DNA of 18,958 nucleotides from Thermofilum sp. ex4484_15 (GCA_002254595.1 NJEH01000004.1:1-18958); one strand, 5' to 3'. Positions 1 to 8,465 are shown, counted from the first letter of the stretch. Notes: generated by a model not told the origin, from the sequence alone. Numbers and translations: made by a program.

Positions 1-1
1 C

Positions 2-658
2 TTAATGGATCCTAAGGATTTAAAGGGTATCCTGAACCTAGCTAAGGAGAAGGGTATAATAGTATTATCGGATGAGATTTACGATAGGTACGTTTACGAG
101 GGTAATTTCGTTAGCGTACTTTCCGATCCGGATTGGAGGGATTATGTAATATACGTAAACGGCTTCTCTAAAACCTTTAGCATGACTGGATGGAGGCTAG
201 GTTACGTCATAGCTAGGAGGGAGGTAATAGAGAGGATGTCCGTTATAGCGCTAAATACCTTCTCTTGTACCCCTGGTTTCATACAAAGGGCAGGAGTAGT
301 AGCTCTTAAGGGGCCGAGGGAGGTGATAGAGGATAGAATTAGAGAATTCAAGAGGAGGAGGGACGTTATTTATAATTTACTTAAATCGATACCCGGGGTC
401 AAGGTAGTTAAACCTAGGGGGGCATTCTATATCTTCCCTAACGTTAAGGAAATACTTGATAGGGTTAAACTAACTACCGAGGACCTAGCCCTTAATATTC
501 TTAAGGAAGTTAAAGTAGTTACCTTACCTGGTACGGCCTTTCCAGATAGGGGAGGCGAAGGTTATTTAAGGTTATCGTTCGCTACCAACGTGGAGAATAT
601 AAAGGAGGGGATCGCTAGGATAAAGGAGTACGTAGAGTCGATCCTCTCGAGTACTTAA
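2..658 (+). CDS. Class I/II PLP-dependent aminotransferase, C-terminal part (5' truncated by window edge)
   Basis: This is the C-terminal half of a fold-type I aminotransferase of the aspartate aminotransferase superfamily, a cytosolic PLP enzyme that moves amino groups between amino acids and 2-oxo acids. The reading frame is open to the left edge, so the first ATG at position 5 is internal and the true start lies outside. Counting from that ATG, SDEIYDRYVYEG (residues 22-33) holds the Asp and Tyr that contact PLP. NGFSKTFSMTGWRLGY (52-67) holds the Schiff-base lysine at about residue 56. PRGAFYIFP and GYLRLSFA, near the C-terminus, match the small domain with its carboxylate-binding Arg. 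Substrate specificity cannot be read from this fragment. A winged-helix gene follows after 4 bases and is probably co-transcribed. Confidence 0.93.
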   Translation, partial: LMDPKDLKGILNLAKEKGIIVLSDEIYDRYVYEGNFVSVLSDPDWRDYVIYVNGFSKTFSMTGWRLGYVIARREVIERMSVIALNTFSCTPGFIQRAGVVALKGPREVIEDRIREFKRRRDVIYNLLKSIPGVKVVKPRGAFYIFPNVKEILDRVKLTTEDLALNILKEVKVVTLPGTAFPDRGGEGYLRLSFATNVENIKEGIARIKEYVESILSST

Positions 659-662
659 GCTT

Positions 663-1217
663 ATGAAGCCTAATTACGTTAGGTTAAGTTTAGAGGAACT
701 GGCATTGATATTGTTCTTATTAGAGACCTACGGTAAACTAGGTAGGTATGCCTTAAGTAAGCTTACGGGCTTAGGAGAAGGTAGAGTTAGGAATTTAATC
801 AGGAGGTTAGCGGAAGTGGGCTATATAGAGGTAAGTAAGGGGGGCAGTAAATTAACTTGGAAGGGGCATAGGTTATACGATTACATCTTGAGGGAGTTAA
901 GGGTAGAGGAGGTTCTAACTTTAAGTAAGGGAGGTAAGGAAGGGGTATGTTTCCACTTTAAGGGAGGCCTTAAGGGCTTAAGGATATTGGAGGTCAGAGA
1001 CGAAGTGATAAGGGGGGGAGGGGAGGAGGCCTTAATAATGGAGGTAAGGGGGGGTAGGTTAATACTACTACCAAGTTTAACAGCATTACTGGAGAGATCG
1101 ATGAACTTAAACGAAGGGGATTTGATATTAGTTAGCCTAGCTAAGGATCTAGTTAGAGCTTTCAAAGGAGCTTTGAGGGCAGCGGTTAGAATTTCCAGTG
1201 TGAGTACTTCCACATAA
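663..1217 (+). CDS. Winged-helix DNA-binding protein (possibly DUF4443 type)
   Basis: A 184-residue protein whose N-terminal third (about residues 8-75) reads as a winged helix-turn-helix: a helical stretch, then SKLTGLGEGRVRNLIRRLAEVGYIEVSKGG, with the recognition helix at about 39-51 and the wing after it. The rest is a beta-rich, Gly-rich domain that fits the archaeal wHTH plus DUF4443 architecture, but I assign that family only tentatively. It is probably a transcriptional regulator; no ligand can be inferred. The ATG lies 4 bases after the aminotransferase stop, so the two genes are likely one operon and it might regulate that gene. Its last 32 bases overlap the convergent DUF4430 gene. 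The coding sequence contains two runs of seven G (1012-1018 and 1048-1054). Confidence 0.75.
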   Translation: MKPNYVRLSLEELALILFLLETYGKLGRYALSKLTGLGEGRVRNLIRRLAEVGYIEVSKGGSKLTWKGHRLYDYILRELRVEEVLTLSKGGKEGVCFHFKGGLKGLRILEVRDEVIRGGGEEALIMEVRGGRLILLPSLTALLERSMNLNEGDLILVSLAKDLVRAFKGALRAAVRISSVSTST

Positions 1218-1617
1218 TTACATCCCCCTCCTTGATAACGTACTTATCGCAAGCTACTGGACCTAGTACGAAACGGCCTGTAGTCCTATCTAAGATGTAC
1301 CATAACCATGAATAACCTTCCTTACTTGATAATATCCTCTCCTTTACTCCATTAATGGATGTAATGTAAATTCCGTAAACCCCCTTCCTGTAGGTAACCT
1401 TAGCCATAGCTAAGGTAGCGTTAAATAAAGTTACGCCTAAGGGTGCCGTTAAGTTAAAGCTAACTTGCCTAACTTTAACGTATTTACAGTAAGGAGCGCT
1501 TATGCCGTTACCGTAATTTATTATTAATATGAAGTGTACATAACTGCCTGAAGGAAGGGCATTGACTATCGCTAGGATCAATAGGGTAATTACCGGGAAT
1601 ACGCATGTTTTTCTCAT
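1186..1617 (-). CDS. Small secreted DUF4430 (transcobalamin C-terminal-like) protein
   Basis: A 143-residue protein starting with an export signal: basic MRK, a hydrophobic core at about residues 7-19, then a probable cleavage region around VNALPSGS. There is no lipobox Cys and no C-terminal membrane anchor. The C-terminal block GYSWLWYILDRTTGRFVLGP...VIKEGDVIMWKY matches the pattern of DUF4430, the domain related to the C-terminal part of transcobalamin and intrinsic factor: an aromatic-rich strand, then a Gly-Asp turn and a closing aromatic strand. The gene is the last of an argS / ECF-S / DUF4430 series, so it may be the extracellular partner of the S component encoded just upstream. It seems to have its own TATA box 27-30 bases upstream and no Shine-Dalgarno, which implies a leaderless mRNA. 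Family assignment is by motif only; ligand unknown. Confidence 0.72.
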   Translation of the reverse strand: MRKTCVFPVITLLILAIVNALPSGSYVHFILIINYGNGISAPYCKYVKVRQVSFNLTAPLGVTLFNATLAMAKVTYRKGVYGIYITSINGVKERILSSKEGYSWLWYILDRTTGRFVLGPVACDKYVIKEGDVIMWKYSHWKF

Positions 1618-1620
1618 ATT

Positions 1621-1648
1621 TTTAAGTAGGAATTTTTTCCTATTTAAA
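1621..1648 (-). repeat. Intercistronic hairpin between ECF-S and DUF4430 genes
   Basis: Arms 1621-1632 and 1637-1648 are complementary over 12 positions with one G-T wobble, around a 4-base loop. The structure spans the S-component stop codon (1644-1646) and ends just before the DUF4430 start. On the minus strand it has no T-tract after it, so it is not an obvious terminator; the outer arm doubles as the probable TATA box of the downstream gene. It could separate the two messages, stabilise a 3' end, or be only a by-product of the AT-rich promoter. Confidence 0.5.
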
Positions 1649-1650
1649 AA
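1641..1650 (-). promoter_or_regulatory. Probable internal TATA box for the DUF4430 gene
   Basis: On the minus strand this reads TTTTTAAATA. Its centre is about 28 bases upstream of the A of the ATG at 1617, the distance expected between an archaeal TATA box and the transcription start. The mRNA would begin at or within a base or two of the start codon, consistent with the absence of a Shine-Dalgarno sequence. Confidence 0.45.
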
Positions 1651-2168
1651 TTTATCCTTTTAATTGCCCTTATGAGTCCTAGGGTCACTACCGTAGTAGA
1701 TAACTCGGTAATAGGCCCTACTCCTATTAGCCCTCCTCCGTAAACCGGTATGAAGAGGCCTATTAACCCTGTTAGAAGCGCGCTCCTTAAGTTTAAGCCG
1801 AAGATTAAGTAAAAGGCCGTAGAGGAAATTATATCGTAACTTAATGCGGAGAGATATATGCAAGCAGCTAGGACTAAAGGAGTGATTTTCTTCCCCTTAA
1901 GTAATCCCCATACGGATCCTATTACTCCATTAACCGAAGCGTTTACTAAACTCCAAGGCCCGAAGCCCAGAAATAAATCCGTAAGTAGGAAACCCGTTGC
2001 CCCTACGATACCTCCCCCCAGGGCACCAATTAACCTACCAGCCAATATAGCGAAAATGAGTGGGATATTTATGAACTGTAATGGCCCTAGCGTTAAGTTC
2101 TTAAGTAGCCTTAAGGTAGTAGCTAACGAGGATAATATAGCTACTAGAGCTATCTCCCTAGTGGACAT
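1644..2168 (-). CDS. ECF transporter S component (substrate-binding membrane protein)
   Basis: A 174-residue, very hydrophobic protein with about five or six membrane segments, the size and character of S components of energy-coupling-factor vitamin transporters. The N-terminus, STREIALVAILSSLATTLRLL, is the typical first helix with small residues that dock onto the ECF module. GPLQFINIPLIFAILAGRLIGALGGGIVGATGFLLTDL matches the glycine-rich second and third helices of the family. No ECF ATPase or T component lies in the window, so it would rely on a shared module encoded elsewhere. It starts 11 bases after argS and is followed by a secreted DUF4430 protein. Substrate is not readable; a cobalamin-like vitamin is one inference from the DUF4430 neighbour. 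Start ATG at 2168. Confidence 0.85.
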   Translation of the reverse strand: MSTREIALVAILSSLATTLRLLKNLTLGPLQFINIPLIFAILAGRLIGALGGGIVGATGFLLTDLFLGFGPWSLVNASVNGVIGSVWGLLKGKKITPLVLAACIYLSALSYDIISSTAFYLIFGLNLRSALLTGLIGLFIPVYGGGLIGVGPITELSTTVVTLGLIRAIKRINF

Positions 2169-2179
2169 CCCCGCTAAAA

Positions 2180-4099
2180 TTACATCCTCTCAGGGGCCTC
2201 TATACCCAATATATTTAACGCATTACCTAGTACCGTCTTAACGCACTTTACTAACTTAAGCCTAGTTAGTTTAACATCCCCCTTAGCGCTCAGTACCGGT
2301 AACCTTTCGTAGAAGGTATTAAAGAGCTTAGCTAAATTGTAAGCGTAATTAGCTATCATATCCACCCTTAACTCGTCAGCCGCCTTAGCTACTAGACCCG
2401 GCCATTCCCCTACCTCTATCAACAATTCCCTCTCTAAGTCCTCTTGTAAATGAGGCTCGATATCGATAGTTAAATCTACGTCGGCTTTCCTAAGGATACT
2501 ACTAGCCCTTACATAAGCGTACTGTACAAAGGGACCGCTATTACGGTTAAAATCCAAAGCCCTATCCCAATCGAAGTTAATTACCTTATTAGGCGCTACG
2601 CTCAGTATAGCATACTTAATAGCACCTAAACCTACCGCCTTAGCTATCTTTCCTACGTTCTCCGTAGTATAGCTAAGTCCTCTTCGTTCGATTTCCATTA
2701 AGGCCCTATTCTTAGCCTCCCTTATTAATTCATCTACGCTTATGAAACGTCCCTTCCTAGCTGACATCCTGTATCCCGGTACCTTTACAGCTTCATAAGA
2801 GTAATGGATTAAATTCCTTGCCTCCTCTTTATAGCCTAGTAACCATAGAGCTATTTTAACATATAGTTGAGGTAACGTTTGTTCTACACCTATTACGTTT
2901 ATAACTATATCAGCTTTACACCTCTCGAACTTCCAGATCGAATAAGCTACATCCCTAATCGGATAAAGGGTAGTACCGTCCGACCTAGTTAAAGTTAAGG
3001 GTGGTAAGGGTCCCTTCCTAGTTAAGCCTAGCTCTTCTTTAATAGTAGTATCCCTTATCGCGGAATCTCCATCTAATACTAGAGATCCACCTTCGGAGCG
3101 TAGGTACTTACACCTTCTTAACCTATTTATTACCTCTTCAGTTAGTCCGTTCCATAAGGTTACCTCGCTTTCCCAATCCCAACTATCAAAACTTATACCT
3201 AATTCCCTTAAGGTGAGGTTGAAACCTTTAATTACTAACTTACACATATCCCTAACCAACCTAACGGCTTCCAAATCGCCTTTTTCGAACCTCCTATTCA
3301 GCTCCGCTATCTTGGACTTAGGATCGTCCTCTTTATTTAGTTCATCCGCTAATTTATCGAATAGTACCGGATCCCTCTCTCTTAACTTAGCAGCTATCGC
3401 GGTCCATTCATCTAGTTCGGAAGTTACCTCGGCTACACCTTCACCTTCCCTAAGATATTCCAATCTCCTCTTTAACTCCCTAATAGTAAGTAAGGCGTTT
3501 ACACATGAATATATTAGCCCTATGTATTCATCGGGCTTGACCTTTAAGGAACTCGGAAATCCTACTTTAGAAAAACCATAAGCAGCTATTGAAATCTGTA
3601 GGCCTGCATCGTTAACGTAAAAGTGCTTCTCGACGCTATGTCCCCTCAACCTAAGTAGTTTACTTAAGGCCTCCCCTAATAGTGCGTTCCTTAAATGTCC
3701 TATGTGGAGCGGATGTATAGGGTTAGCGCTTAAGAACTCTATTAATATTCGCTTAGGTTCCGCTACGGGATTATAACCGTATCTTTCCCCTAGTTCGTCT
3801 ACGGACTTAAATACCGCTTTAGCTACCTCCCGATAATTTAACGAGATGTTAAGGAAGCCCCTAACTAACTCGATCCTGGAGATCCCACTTACTCGCGAAA
3901 GCTTATCTGAAACCTCGCTTAGAAGCTTTTCGAGTTCCCCCTGACCCTTAATAGCCCTTACCAACGGTACGGCGTAATCTCCTAAACCCTTAGGAGCTCT
4001 CCTTAATTCTATTTCCTTACCTATTACTTCTTTAATAGTACTCTTCACTTCCTCCTTCAGGTACCCGAGGGGATCGTAAACTTCCTTCTTTAAATCCAT
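2180..4099 (-). CDS. argS: Arginyl-tRNA synthetase
   Basis: Class I aminoacyl-tRNA synthetase that charges tRNA-Arg in the cytosol. Numbering from a TTG one codon upstream: an N-terminal Add1-type tRNA-binding domain (about 1-110), then ANPIHPLHIGHLRNALLGEAL with the HIGH signature at 133-136, and the KMSKS-equivalent loop MSARKG at 446-451. The C-terminal helical DALR anticodon-binding domain starts near NSGPFVQYAYVRASSIL (about 510) and ends in PERM, as is typical. Length of about 640 is normal for archaeal enzymes. I prefer the ATG at 4099 because a GAGGG Shine-Dalgarno-like stretch precedes it; the adjacent TTG at 4102 is the alternative. It is divergent from leuS and heads the cluster with the ECF-S and DUF4430 genes. 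Confidence 0.97.
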   Translation of the reverse strand: MDLKKEVYDPLGYLKEEVKSTIKEVIGKEIELRRAPKGLGDYAVPLVRAIKGQGELEKLLSEVSDKLSRVSGISRIELVRGFLNISLNYREVAKAVFKSVDELGERYGYNPVAEPKRILIEFLSANPIHPLHIGHLRNALLGEALSKLLRLRGHSVEKHFYVNDAGLQISIAAYGFSKVGFPSSLKVKPDEYIGLIYSCVNALLTIRELKRRLEYLREGEGVAEVTSELDEWTAIAAKLRERDPVLFDKLADELNKEDDPKSKIAELNRRFEKGDLEAVRLVRDMCKLVIKGFNLTLRELGISFDSWDWESEVTLWNGLTEEVINRLRRCKYLRSEGGSLVLDGDSAIRDTTIKEELGLTRKGPLPPLTLTRSDGTTLYPIRDVAYSIWKFERCKADIVINVIGVEQTLPQLYVKIALWLLGYKEEARNLIHYSYEAVKVPGYRMSARKGRFISVDELIREAKNRALMEIERRGLSYTTENVGKIAKAVGLGAIKYAILSVAPNKVINFDWDRALDFNRNSGPFVQYAYVRASSILRKADVDLTIDIEPHLQEDLERELLIEVGEWPGLVAKAADELRVDMIANYAYNLAKLFNTFYERLPVLSAKGDVKLTRLKLVKCVKTVLGNALNILGIEAPERM

Positions 4100-4152
4100 C
4101 AACCCTCACTCTTCAACCTATAGCGATCCTAGTGTAATAGTACGTTACCTCG

Positions 4153-4160
4153 TTAAAAAA
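4153..4160 (-). promoter_or_regulatory. Probable TATA box of argS
   Basis: On the minus strand this reads TTTTTTAA, preceded by purine-rich GGAG. It would place the transcription start near 4130, giving a leader of about 30 bases that contains the GAGGG ribosome-binding sequence. Judged by spacing and composition only. Confidence 0.4.
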
Positions 4161-4195
4161 CTCCCTCATAGGAGGTAGTTAAGCCGGGGTTAAGG

Positions 4196-4203
4196 TAAAT
4201 ATA
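4196..4203 (+). promoter_or_regulatory. Probable TATA box of leuS
   Basis: TAAATATA preceded by AAGG, a plausible BRE plus TATA. The predicted transcription start is near 4226, giving a leader of about 27 bases. That leader carries a strong Shine-Dalgarno sequence, GGAGGG at 4240-4245, seven bases before the GTG at 4253; this supports the GTG as the start. Confidence 0.45.
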
Positions 4204-4252
4204 GTCCGTTTAAGAAGATAATTAGGGGCTAACTTTAGAGGAGGGACTATAA

Positions 4253-7180
4253 GTGGGAAGTATTTCATCCGCTGAGGAGGAATTCCTAAAGGAACTTAGG
4301 GCCATAGAAGCTAAATGGCAGAGGAAGTGGGAAGAAGCTAAAATATTCGAAGCTGATCCCGATCCCTCTAGGCCTAAGTTCTTCATTACGGTACCTTATC
4401 CGTATACCTCCGGTGCCCTTCATATAGGGCATGGGAGAACTTACACGATAGGGGATATCGTAGCTAGATATATGAGGATGAAGGGTTATAACGTCCTATG
4501 GCCCATGGCTTTCCATATTACCGGGACCCCTATAGCTTCCATTTCCACTAGGATAGCCAGAGGGGATGGAGAAGCCATAAAGCTGTACGAGTCGTACGTG
4601 AGGTTGTACGTTAAGGATGATACGGAGGTAAAGCGGATATTAACTTCCTTTAAAAAACCCGAGAATGTCGCTAACTTCTTCGCTAAAGTCATAAGTAACG
4701 ATTTCAAAAGCTTAGGTTACTCGATAGATTGGAGGAGGAAATTTTCTACGGGCGATCCAGAATATAACGCCTTCGTAACTTGGCAATTCCTAAAGCTTCG
4801 CGAGAAAGGATACCTCACGAGAGGTAAGCACGCGGTACTATATTGCCCTAACGATAAAAGTGCTGTAGGAGAGGACGATATATCCGGAGGAGATCAATTC
4901 AGGCCTGAAGTTAAGGAGTATACAGCTGTTAAATTTAAGTGGGGTAATTCCTATTTAGTAGCTTCAACGCTTAGGCCGGAAACTATATTCGGTGTAACTA
5001 ACTTATGGGTAAACCCTAAGGCTAAGTACGTAAAGGCGTTAATCGATGGGGAGAAGTGGATAATCTCTAAGAGGGCTTTAAGTAAGTTAATTTACCAATT
5101 CAAGGAAGTAAAGGAATTAGAGGAGATTAACGTTAAGGAACTTCTAGGTTCTACTTGCTTAGAACCGGTAAACGGTAGGGAGATACCTATATTACCGGCA
5201 GATTTCGTGAACGATGAGGAAGCTACAGGGATAGTTTATAGCGTACCCGCCCATGCCCCTTATGATTACATAGCCTTAATGGAGTTAAGGAATAGCGAGT
5301 TTAGGGCTATAGCTGAGGGTTTATCGCCTATAAACGTAATAAGGATAGAAGGTTACGGGGAGTGGCCTGCAGCTGAAGTTGTAAAGAAATTAGGGATAAG
5401 GAGCCAGAGGGAAAGAGATAAGTTAGAGGAAGCTACCAGGCTACTTTACAAAGCTGAGTACTATAAAGGGGTAATGGGAGGTAATTGCGGTCCCTTCGCC
5501 GGCTTAAGGGTGAGCGAGGCTAAGCTAAAGGTAAGGGAGTGGTTAGAGGATAAGGGGATTGCCTCTACGGTCTACGAAACTTCACCTTTGATTATGCATT
5601 GTAGATGTGGAGCTAGGATAGTAGTAGCCGTCCTAGAAGATCAATGGTTCATAAATTACGGAGATCCGGAATGGAAGGAGAGAGCGTTCCGCGCCTTAAA
5701 TAGGATAACTATCTACCCTGTTAAGTATAGGAAGTTATTCGTGGATACCTTCAATTGGTTATCCTTAAGACCGGCAGCTAGGAAAAGGGGTCTAGGTACT
5801 AGGTTACCTTTCGATAGGGAGTGGATAATAGAATCCTTAAGCGATTCCACCATCTACATGGCGTTCTATACTATAATACATAAGATAAGGAAGTACGGTA
5901 TCAAGCCGGAAGCCCTTAAGCCTGAATTTTTCGATTATGTATTCCTAGGCATCGGGAGCTTAGGAGAGGTCTCTAAGTCCACGGGGATAACACCTGAGGT
6001 ACTTAAAGACCTTAGGGACGAATTTACGTACTGGTACCCTGTAGACTTAAGGCATACTTCGGTAGGTCACGTAACTAACCACTTAAGCTTCTTTATATTC
6101 CATCATGTAGCTATATTTCCTGAAGAGCTATGGCCTAAAATGATAACCATAAATGAATACGTAACTAGGGAAGGCGTTAAGATGAGCAAAAGCAAAGGTA
6201 ATATACTGCCCTTAGTGGAGATACCTAGGAAGTACAGCGCGGATCTCTACAGGCTTTACATAGTTTATGCCGCAGACCTTTCGAGTACGGTAGATTGGAG
6301 GGAAAGGGAAGTACTAAGTGTCTTATATAAATTAAGGCAGTTCTGGGCTTTAGCCAATTCCATAATATCTACAGGACTAGTAAGGAAGCCTACTTCGTTA
6401 AGCTTACAAAGTAGGTGGTTATTATCTAAGTTCAATAGGGCCATCCTTAGCTCGGAGGAATGTCTTAAGGGGATGAAATTAAGAGAGTACGTCCAAGAGG
6501 CTTTCTTTAACGTACTTAACTACCTTAACGAGTACGAGAGGATGGCTTGTAACGTAGGGGAGGAGGAGAAAGCCTGGGTTAAGAGGAGGATACTAGAGGA
6601 CTGGATTAAGATCCTTAGCCCGGTAATACCCCACATATGTGAGGAGCTTTGGAGTAAGTTAGGTAAAGTAGGCTTCGTAGCTAAGGTAAGTTGGCCTAAA
6701 GCTAAGGAGGAAGAAGTAGATTTAAAGTTAGAGGAAGCGGTAGGAGCGGTTAAGAGGACTATAGAAGATATAAGAGAGTTAACCAAGCTAGTAAGGATAG
6801 GGAGTACTGGTAGGGTTTACATTTACGTGGGAAGCGAGGATTGGAAATACAAAGCCCTAGAAGAGATAATGAAGGCTAAGGAGAGGGACCTTAAGGAGTT
6901 AGTACGTAAAGTACTCCTACTTCCCTTTATAAAGGATAAGAGGGAGGCGGTAGAACTAGTTAAAAAAGCGCTTAAGGGGAGGGTGGCGTTAAACATACCT
7001 AATAGGGAGTATGAATTAAGGGCTTTTAGGACGTTAAGCAAGTATATTGAGCGGGAGGTGGGGTTAAACATAGTCGTAGAGGATGCTTTAGCCCCTTCAT
7101 ATGATCCCTTAGGAAGAGCTAAGCTTTCTGAGCCGGGCAGGCCGGCCATCTACTTAGAAGGAGCTAGACCTAAGGAGTAA
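4253..7180 (+). CDS. leuS: Leucyl-tRNA synthetase (archaeal type)
   Basis: Class I synthetase of 975 residues that charges tRNA-Leu. VPYPYTSGALHIGHGRTYTIGD carries the HIGH motif at residues 57-60 and GVKMSKSKGN the KMSKS loop at 643-647. Between them sits the CP1 editing domain, with the threonine-rich loop STLRPETIFGVTNLW (from about 237) and the conserved VPAHAPYDYIAL segment with the editing Asp. Cys pairs (about residues 448-452) suggest remains of a metal-binding element. The C-terminal part is the anticodon-binding helical bundle plus the long extension found in archaeal and eukaryotic LeuRS, matching the expected length. The start is GTG, chosen for the GGAGGG Shine-Dalgarno sequence seven bases upstream. 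It is divergent from argS across about 150 bases. Confidence 0.97.
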   Translation: MGSISSAEEEFLKELRAIEAKWQRKWEEAKIFEADPDPSRPKFFITVPYPYTSGALHIGHGRTYTIGDIVARYMRMKGYNVLWPMAFHITGTPIASISTRIARGDGEAIKLYESYVRLYVKDDTEVKRILTSFKKPENVANFFAKVISNDFKSLGYSIDWRRKFSTGDPEYNAFVTWQFLKLREKGYLTRGKHAVLYCPNDKSAVGEDDISGGDQFRPEVKEYTAVKFKWGNSYLVASTLRPETIFGVTNLWVNPKAKYVKALIDGEKWIISKRALSKLIYQFKEVKELEEINVKELLGSTCLEPVNGREIPILPADFVNDEEATGIVYSVPAHAPYDYIALMELRNSEFRAIAEGLSPINVIRIEGYGEWPAAEVVKKLGIRSQRERDKLEEATRLLYKAEYYKGVMGGNCGPFAGLRVSEAKLKVREWLEDKGIASTVYETSPLIMHCRCGARIVVAVLEDQWFINYGDPEWKERAFRALNRITIYPVKYRKLFVDTFNWLSLRPAARKRGLGTRLPFDREWIIESLSDSTIYMAFYTIIHKIRKYGIKPEALKPEFFDYVFLGIGSLGEVSKSTGITPEVLKDLRDEFTYWYPVDLRHTSVGHVTNHLSFFIFHHVAIFPEELWPKMITINEYVTREGVKMSKSKGNILPLVEIPRKYSADLYRLYIVYAADLSSTVDWREREVLSVLYKLRQFWALANSIISTGLVRKPTSLSLQSRWLLSKFNRAILSSEECLKGMKLREYVQEAFFNVLNYLNEYERMACNVGEEEKAWVKRRILEDWIKILSPVIPHICEELWSKLGKVGFVAKVSWPKAKEEEVDLKLEEAVGAVKRTIEDIRELTKLVRIGSTGRVYIYVGSEDWKYKALEEIMKAKERDLKELVRKVLLLPFIKDKREAVELVKKALKGRVALNIPNREYELRAFRTLSKYIEREVGLNIVVEDALAPSYDPLGRAKLSEPGRPAIYLEGARPKE

Positions 7181-7202
7181 CCGTTTCTACTCTTACCATA
7201 AC

Positions 7203-7210
7203 TTAAAATT
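7203..7210 (+). promoter_or_regulatory. Probable TATA box of the second aminotransferase (leaderless start)
   Basis: TTAAAATT centred near 7206.5 predicts a transcription start near 7233-7234, only three or four bases before the GTG at 7237. No Shine-Dalgarno sequence is present in the gap, so the message is probably leaderless or nearly so. Confidence 0.42.
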
Positions 7211-7236
7211 ACCCTTTAGATAAAGAATAAAATTGG

Positions 7237-8454
7237 GTGTTTACTTTGCCTTCTGTATCGGATAGATTAGAGCTAATTAGGTACTCGCCTATAAGGCAAA
7301 TAGCTGCACTACTAGATAGAAGTAGATCTAAAAGAAGTATTATTTCCTTCGGCGGAGGGGCTCCTAGCCTCCCCCCTCCTAAAGAAATATTAGAGGAGAT
7401 AAGTAGGTTATTGAACGATGAAACCGTAAGGGCGGTCGGTTATTGCGGTACTAAGGGGTTACCGGAGTTAAGGGAGCTAATTTCGGAGGACATAGAGCGC
7501 TACTTCGGTACCTATTACGATCCGAATAGCGAAATAATAATAACTGAAGGAGCTACTGAAGGTATACTATTGGCATTGTTTTCTATACTAAATAAAAACG
7601 ACGAGGTAATATTGATAGATCCTACCTACGTAGGTTTTAGCGAGCCCATTAAATTAGCTGGGGGTAGAGTTAAACACATACCGGCTTTAGTGAAGAGGGG
7701 GTATCAACCTAGGGTGGAGGACTTAGAGGCTAGCTTAACTAGTAGGACTAAAGCCTTCATTTTGCTATCCCCAGATAACCCGACGGGAAGGATTATATCT
7801 AGGGAATTTGTAAAGGCATTAGTAGATCTCGCTGTTGATAGGGATTTCTGGATAATTTACGACGCTACTTATAAGCATATAGTTTATGAGGGGGAGAACG
7901 TATGGGTACCCGGATTTCCCGGGGCTATGGAGAGAACTATAGTAGTAAATACGTTCTCTAAGGAGGCTTCCATACCTGGATTGAGGTTAGGTTACACCTT
8001 AGCGCCTAAGGAGATTATTGAAGCTATGGAGAAGTTAAAGCAGTATACTAGCTTAGCCCCTAATACTTTAGGTCAATATGCGTTAATGAAATTTTACCAA
8101 GACGGGGTTAAGGATAGATACTTGAAGGAAGTAGTGTTGCCTACCTATAAACGTAGGAGGGATCTCATGGGTGAGCTATTAAGGAAGTACCTACCGGAAG
8201 CCGAAACGGTAAAACCGCAAGGCGCTTTCTATTACTTCGTAGATATAAGGCCCTATTTAGAAAGGATGGGTAGGGATGATAAGGAGTTCGCTAATAGGCT
8301 CTTCTATAGGAAGGAGGTCGTAGTAATACCTGGGGCCTTCTTCGGGGAAATGGGTATAGGTCATGTAAGGATGACTTTCGTTAGCGAGCCGGAGGAGAGG
8401 ATTAAGGAAGGTATAGAGAGGATTGGAGAGTTCATATTTAGCTACGCCATATAA
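7237..8454 (+). CDS. PLP-dependent class I/II aminotransferase (aromatic/2-aminoadipate-like)
   Basis: A complete 405-residue fold-type I aminotransferase. IISFGGGAPSLPPP near residue 36 is the substrate-entry loop typical of the 2-aminoadipate / aromatic aminotransferase branch. ITEGATEGILLAL binds the PLP phosphate, SPDNPTGR contains the PLP-stacking Asn region, and IYDATYKHIVYEG contains the Asp and Tyr that contact the ring nitrogen and O3'. VNTFSKEASIPGLRLGY carries the Schiff-base Lys at residue 242. GHVRMTFV near the C-terminus supplies the carboxylate-binding Arg. Substrate could be an aromatic amino acid, 2-aminoadipate or another dicarboxylic amino acid; context does not decide. The GTG at 7237 fits a leaderless message; the TTG at 7246 is an alternative. 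The gene ends 11 bases from the convergent CARF-type regulator gene. Confidence 0.93.
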   Translation: MFTLPSVSDRLELIRYSPIRQIAALLDRSRSKRSIISFGGGAPSLPPPKEILEEISRLLNDETVRAVGYCGTKGLPELRELISEDIERYFGTYYDPNSEIIITEGATEGILLALFSILNKNDEVILIDPTYVGFSEPIKLAGGRVKHIPALVKRGYQPRVEDLEASLTSRTKAFILLSPDNPTGRIISREFVKALVDLAVDRDFWIIYDATYKHIVYEGENVWVPGFPGAMERTIVVNTFSKEASIPGLRLGYTLAPKEIIEAMEKLKQYTSLAPNTLGQYALMKFYQDGVKDRYLKEVVLPTYKRRRDLMGELLRKYLPEAETVKPQGAFYYFVDIRPYLERMGRDDKEFANRLFYRKEVVVIPGAFFGEMGIGHVRMTFVSEPEERIKEGIERIGEFIFSYAI

Positions 8455-8465
8455 GGGCTTAAGGC

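Noticed and set aside
1858..2241. A 127-codon + strand open frame opposite the ECF-S gene.
   Set aside because: It is a shadow of the hydrophobic S-component gene; composition is Pro/Lys/Asn-rich without a recognisable domain.
4201..4250. ATAGTCC (4201-4207) and GGACTAT (4244-4250) could pair and cover the leuS ribosome-binding region.
   Set aside because: The left arm overlaps the probable TATA box, so it would lie upstream of the predicted transcription start near 4226 and not be in the mRNA; only 7 bp with a 36-base loop.
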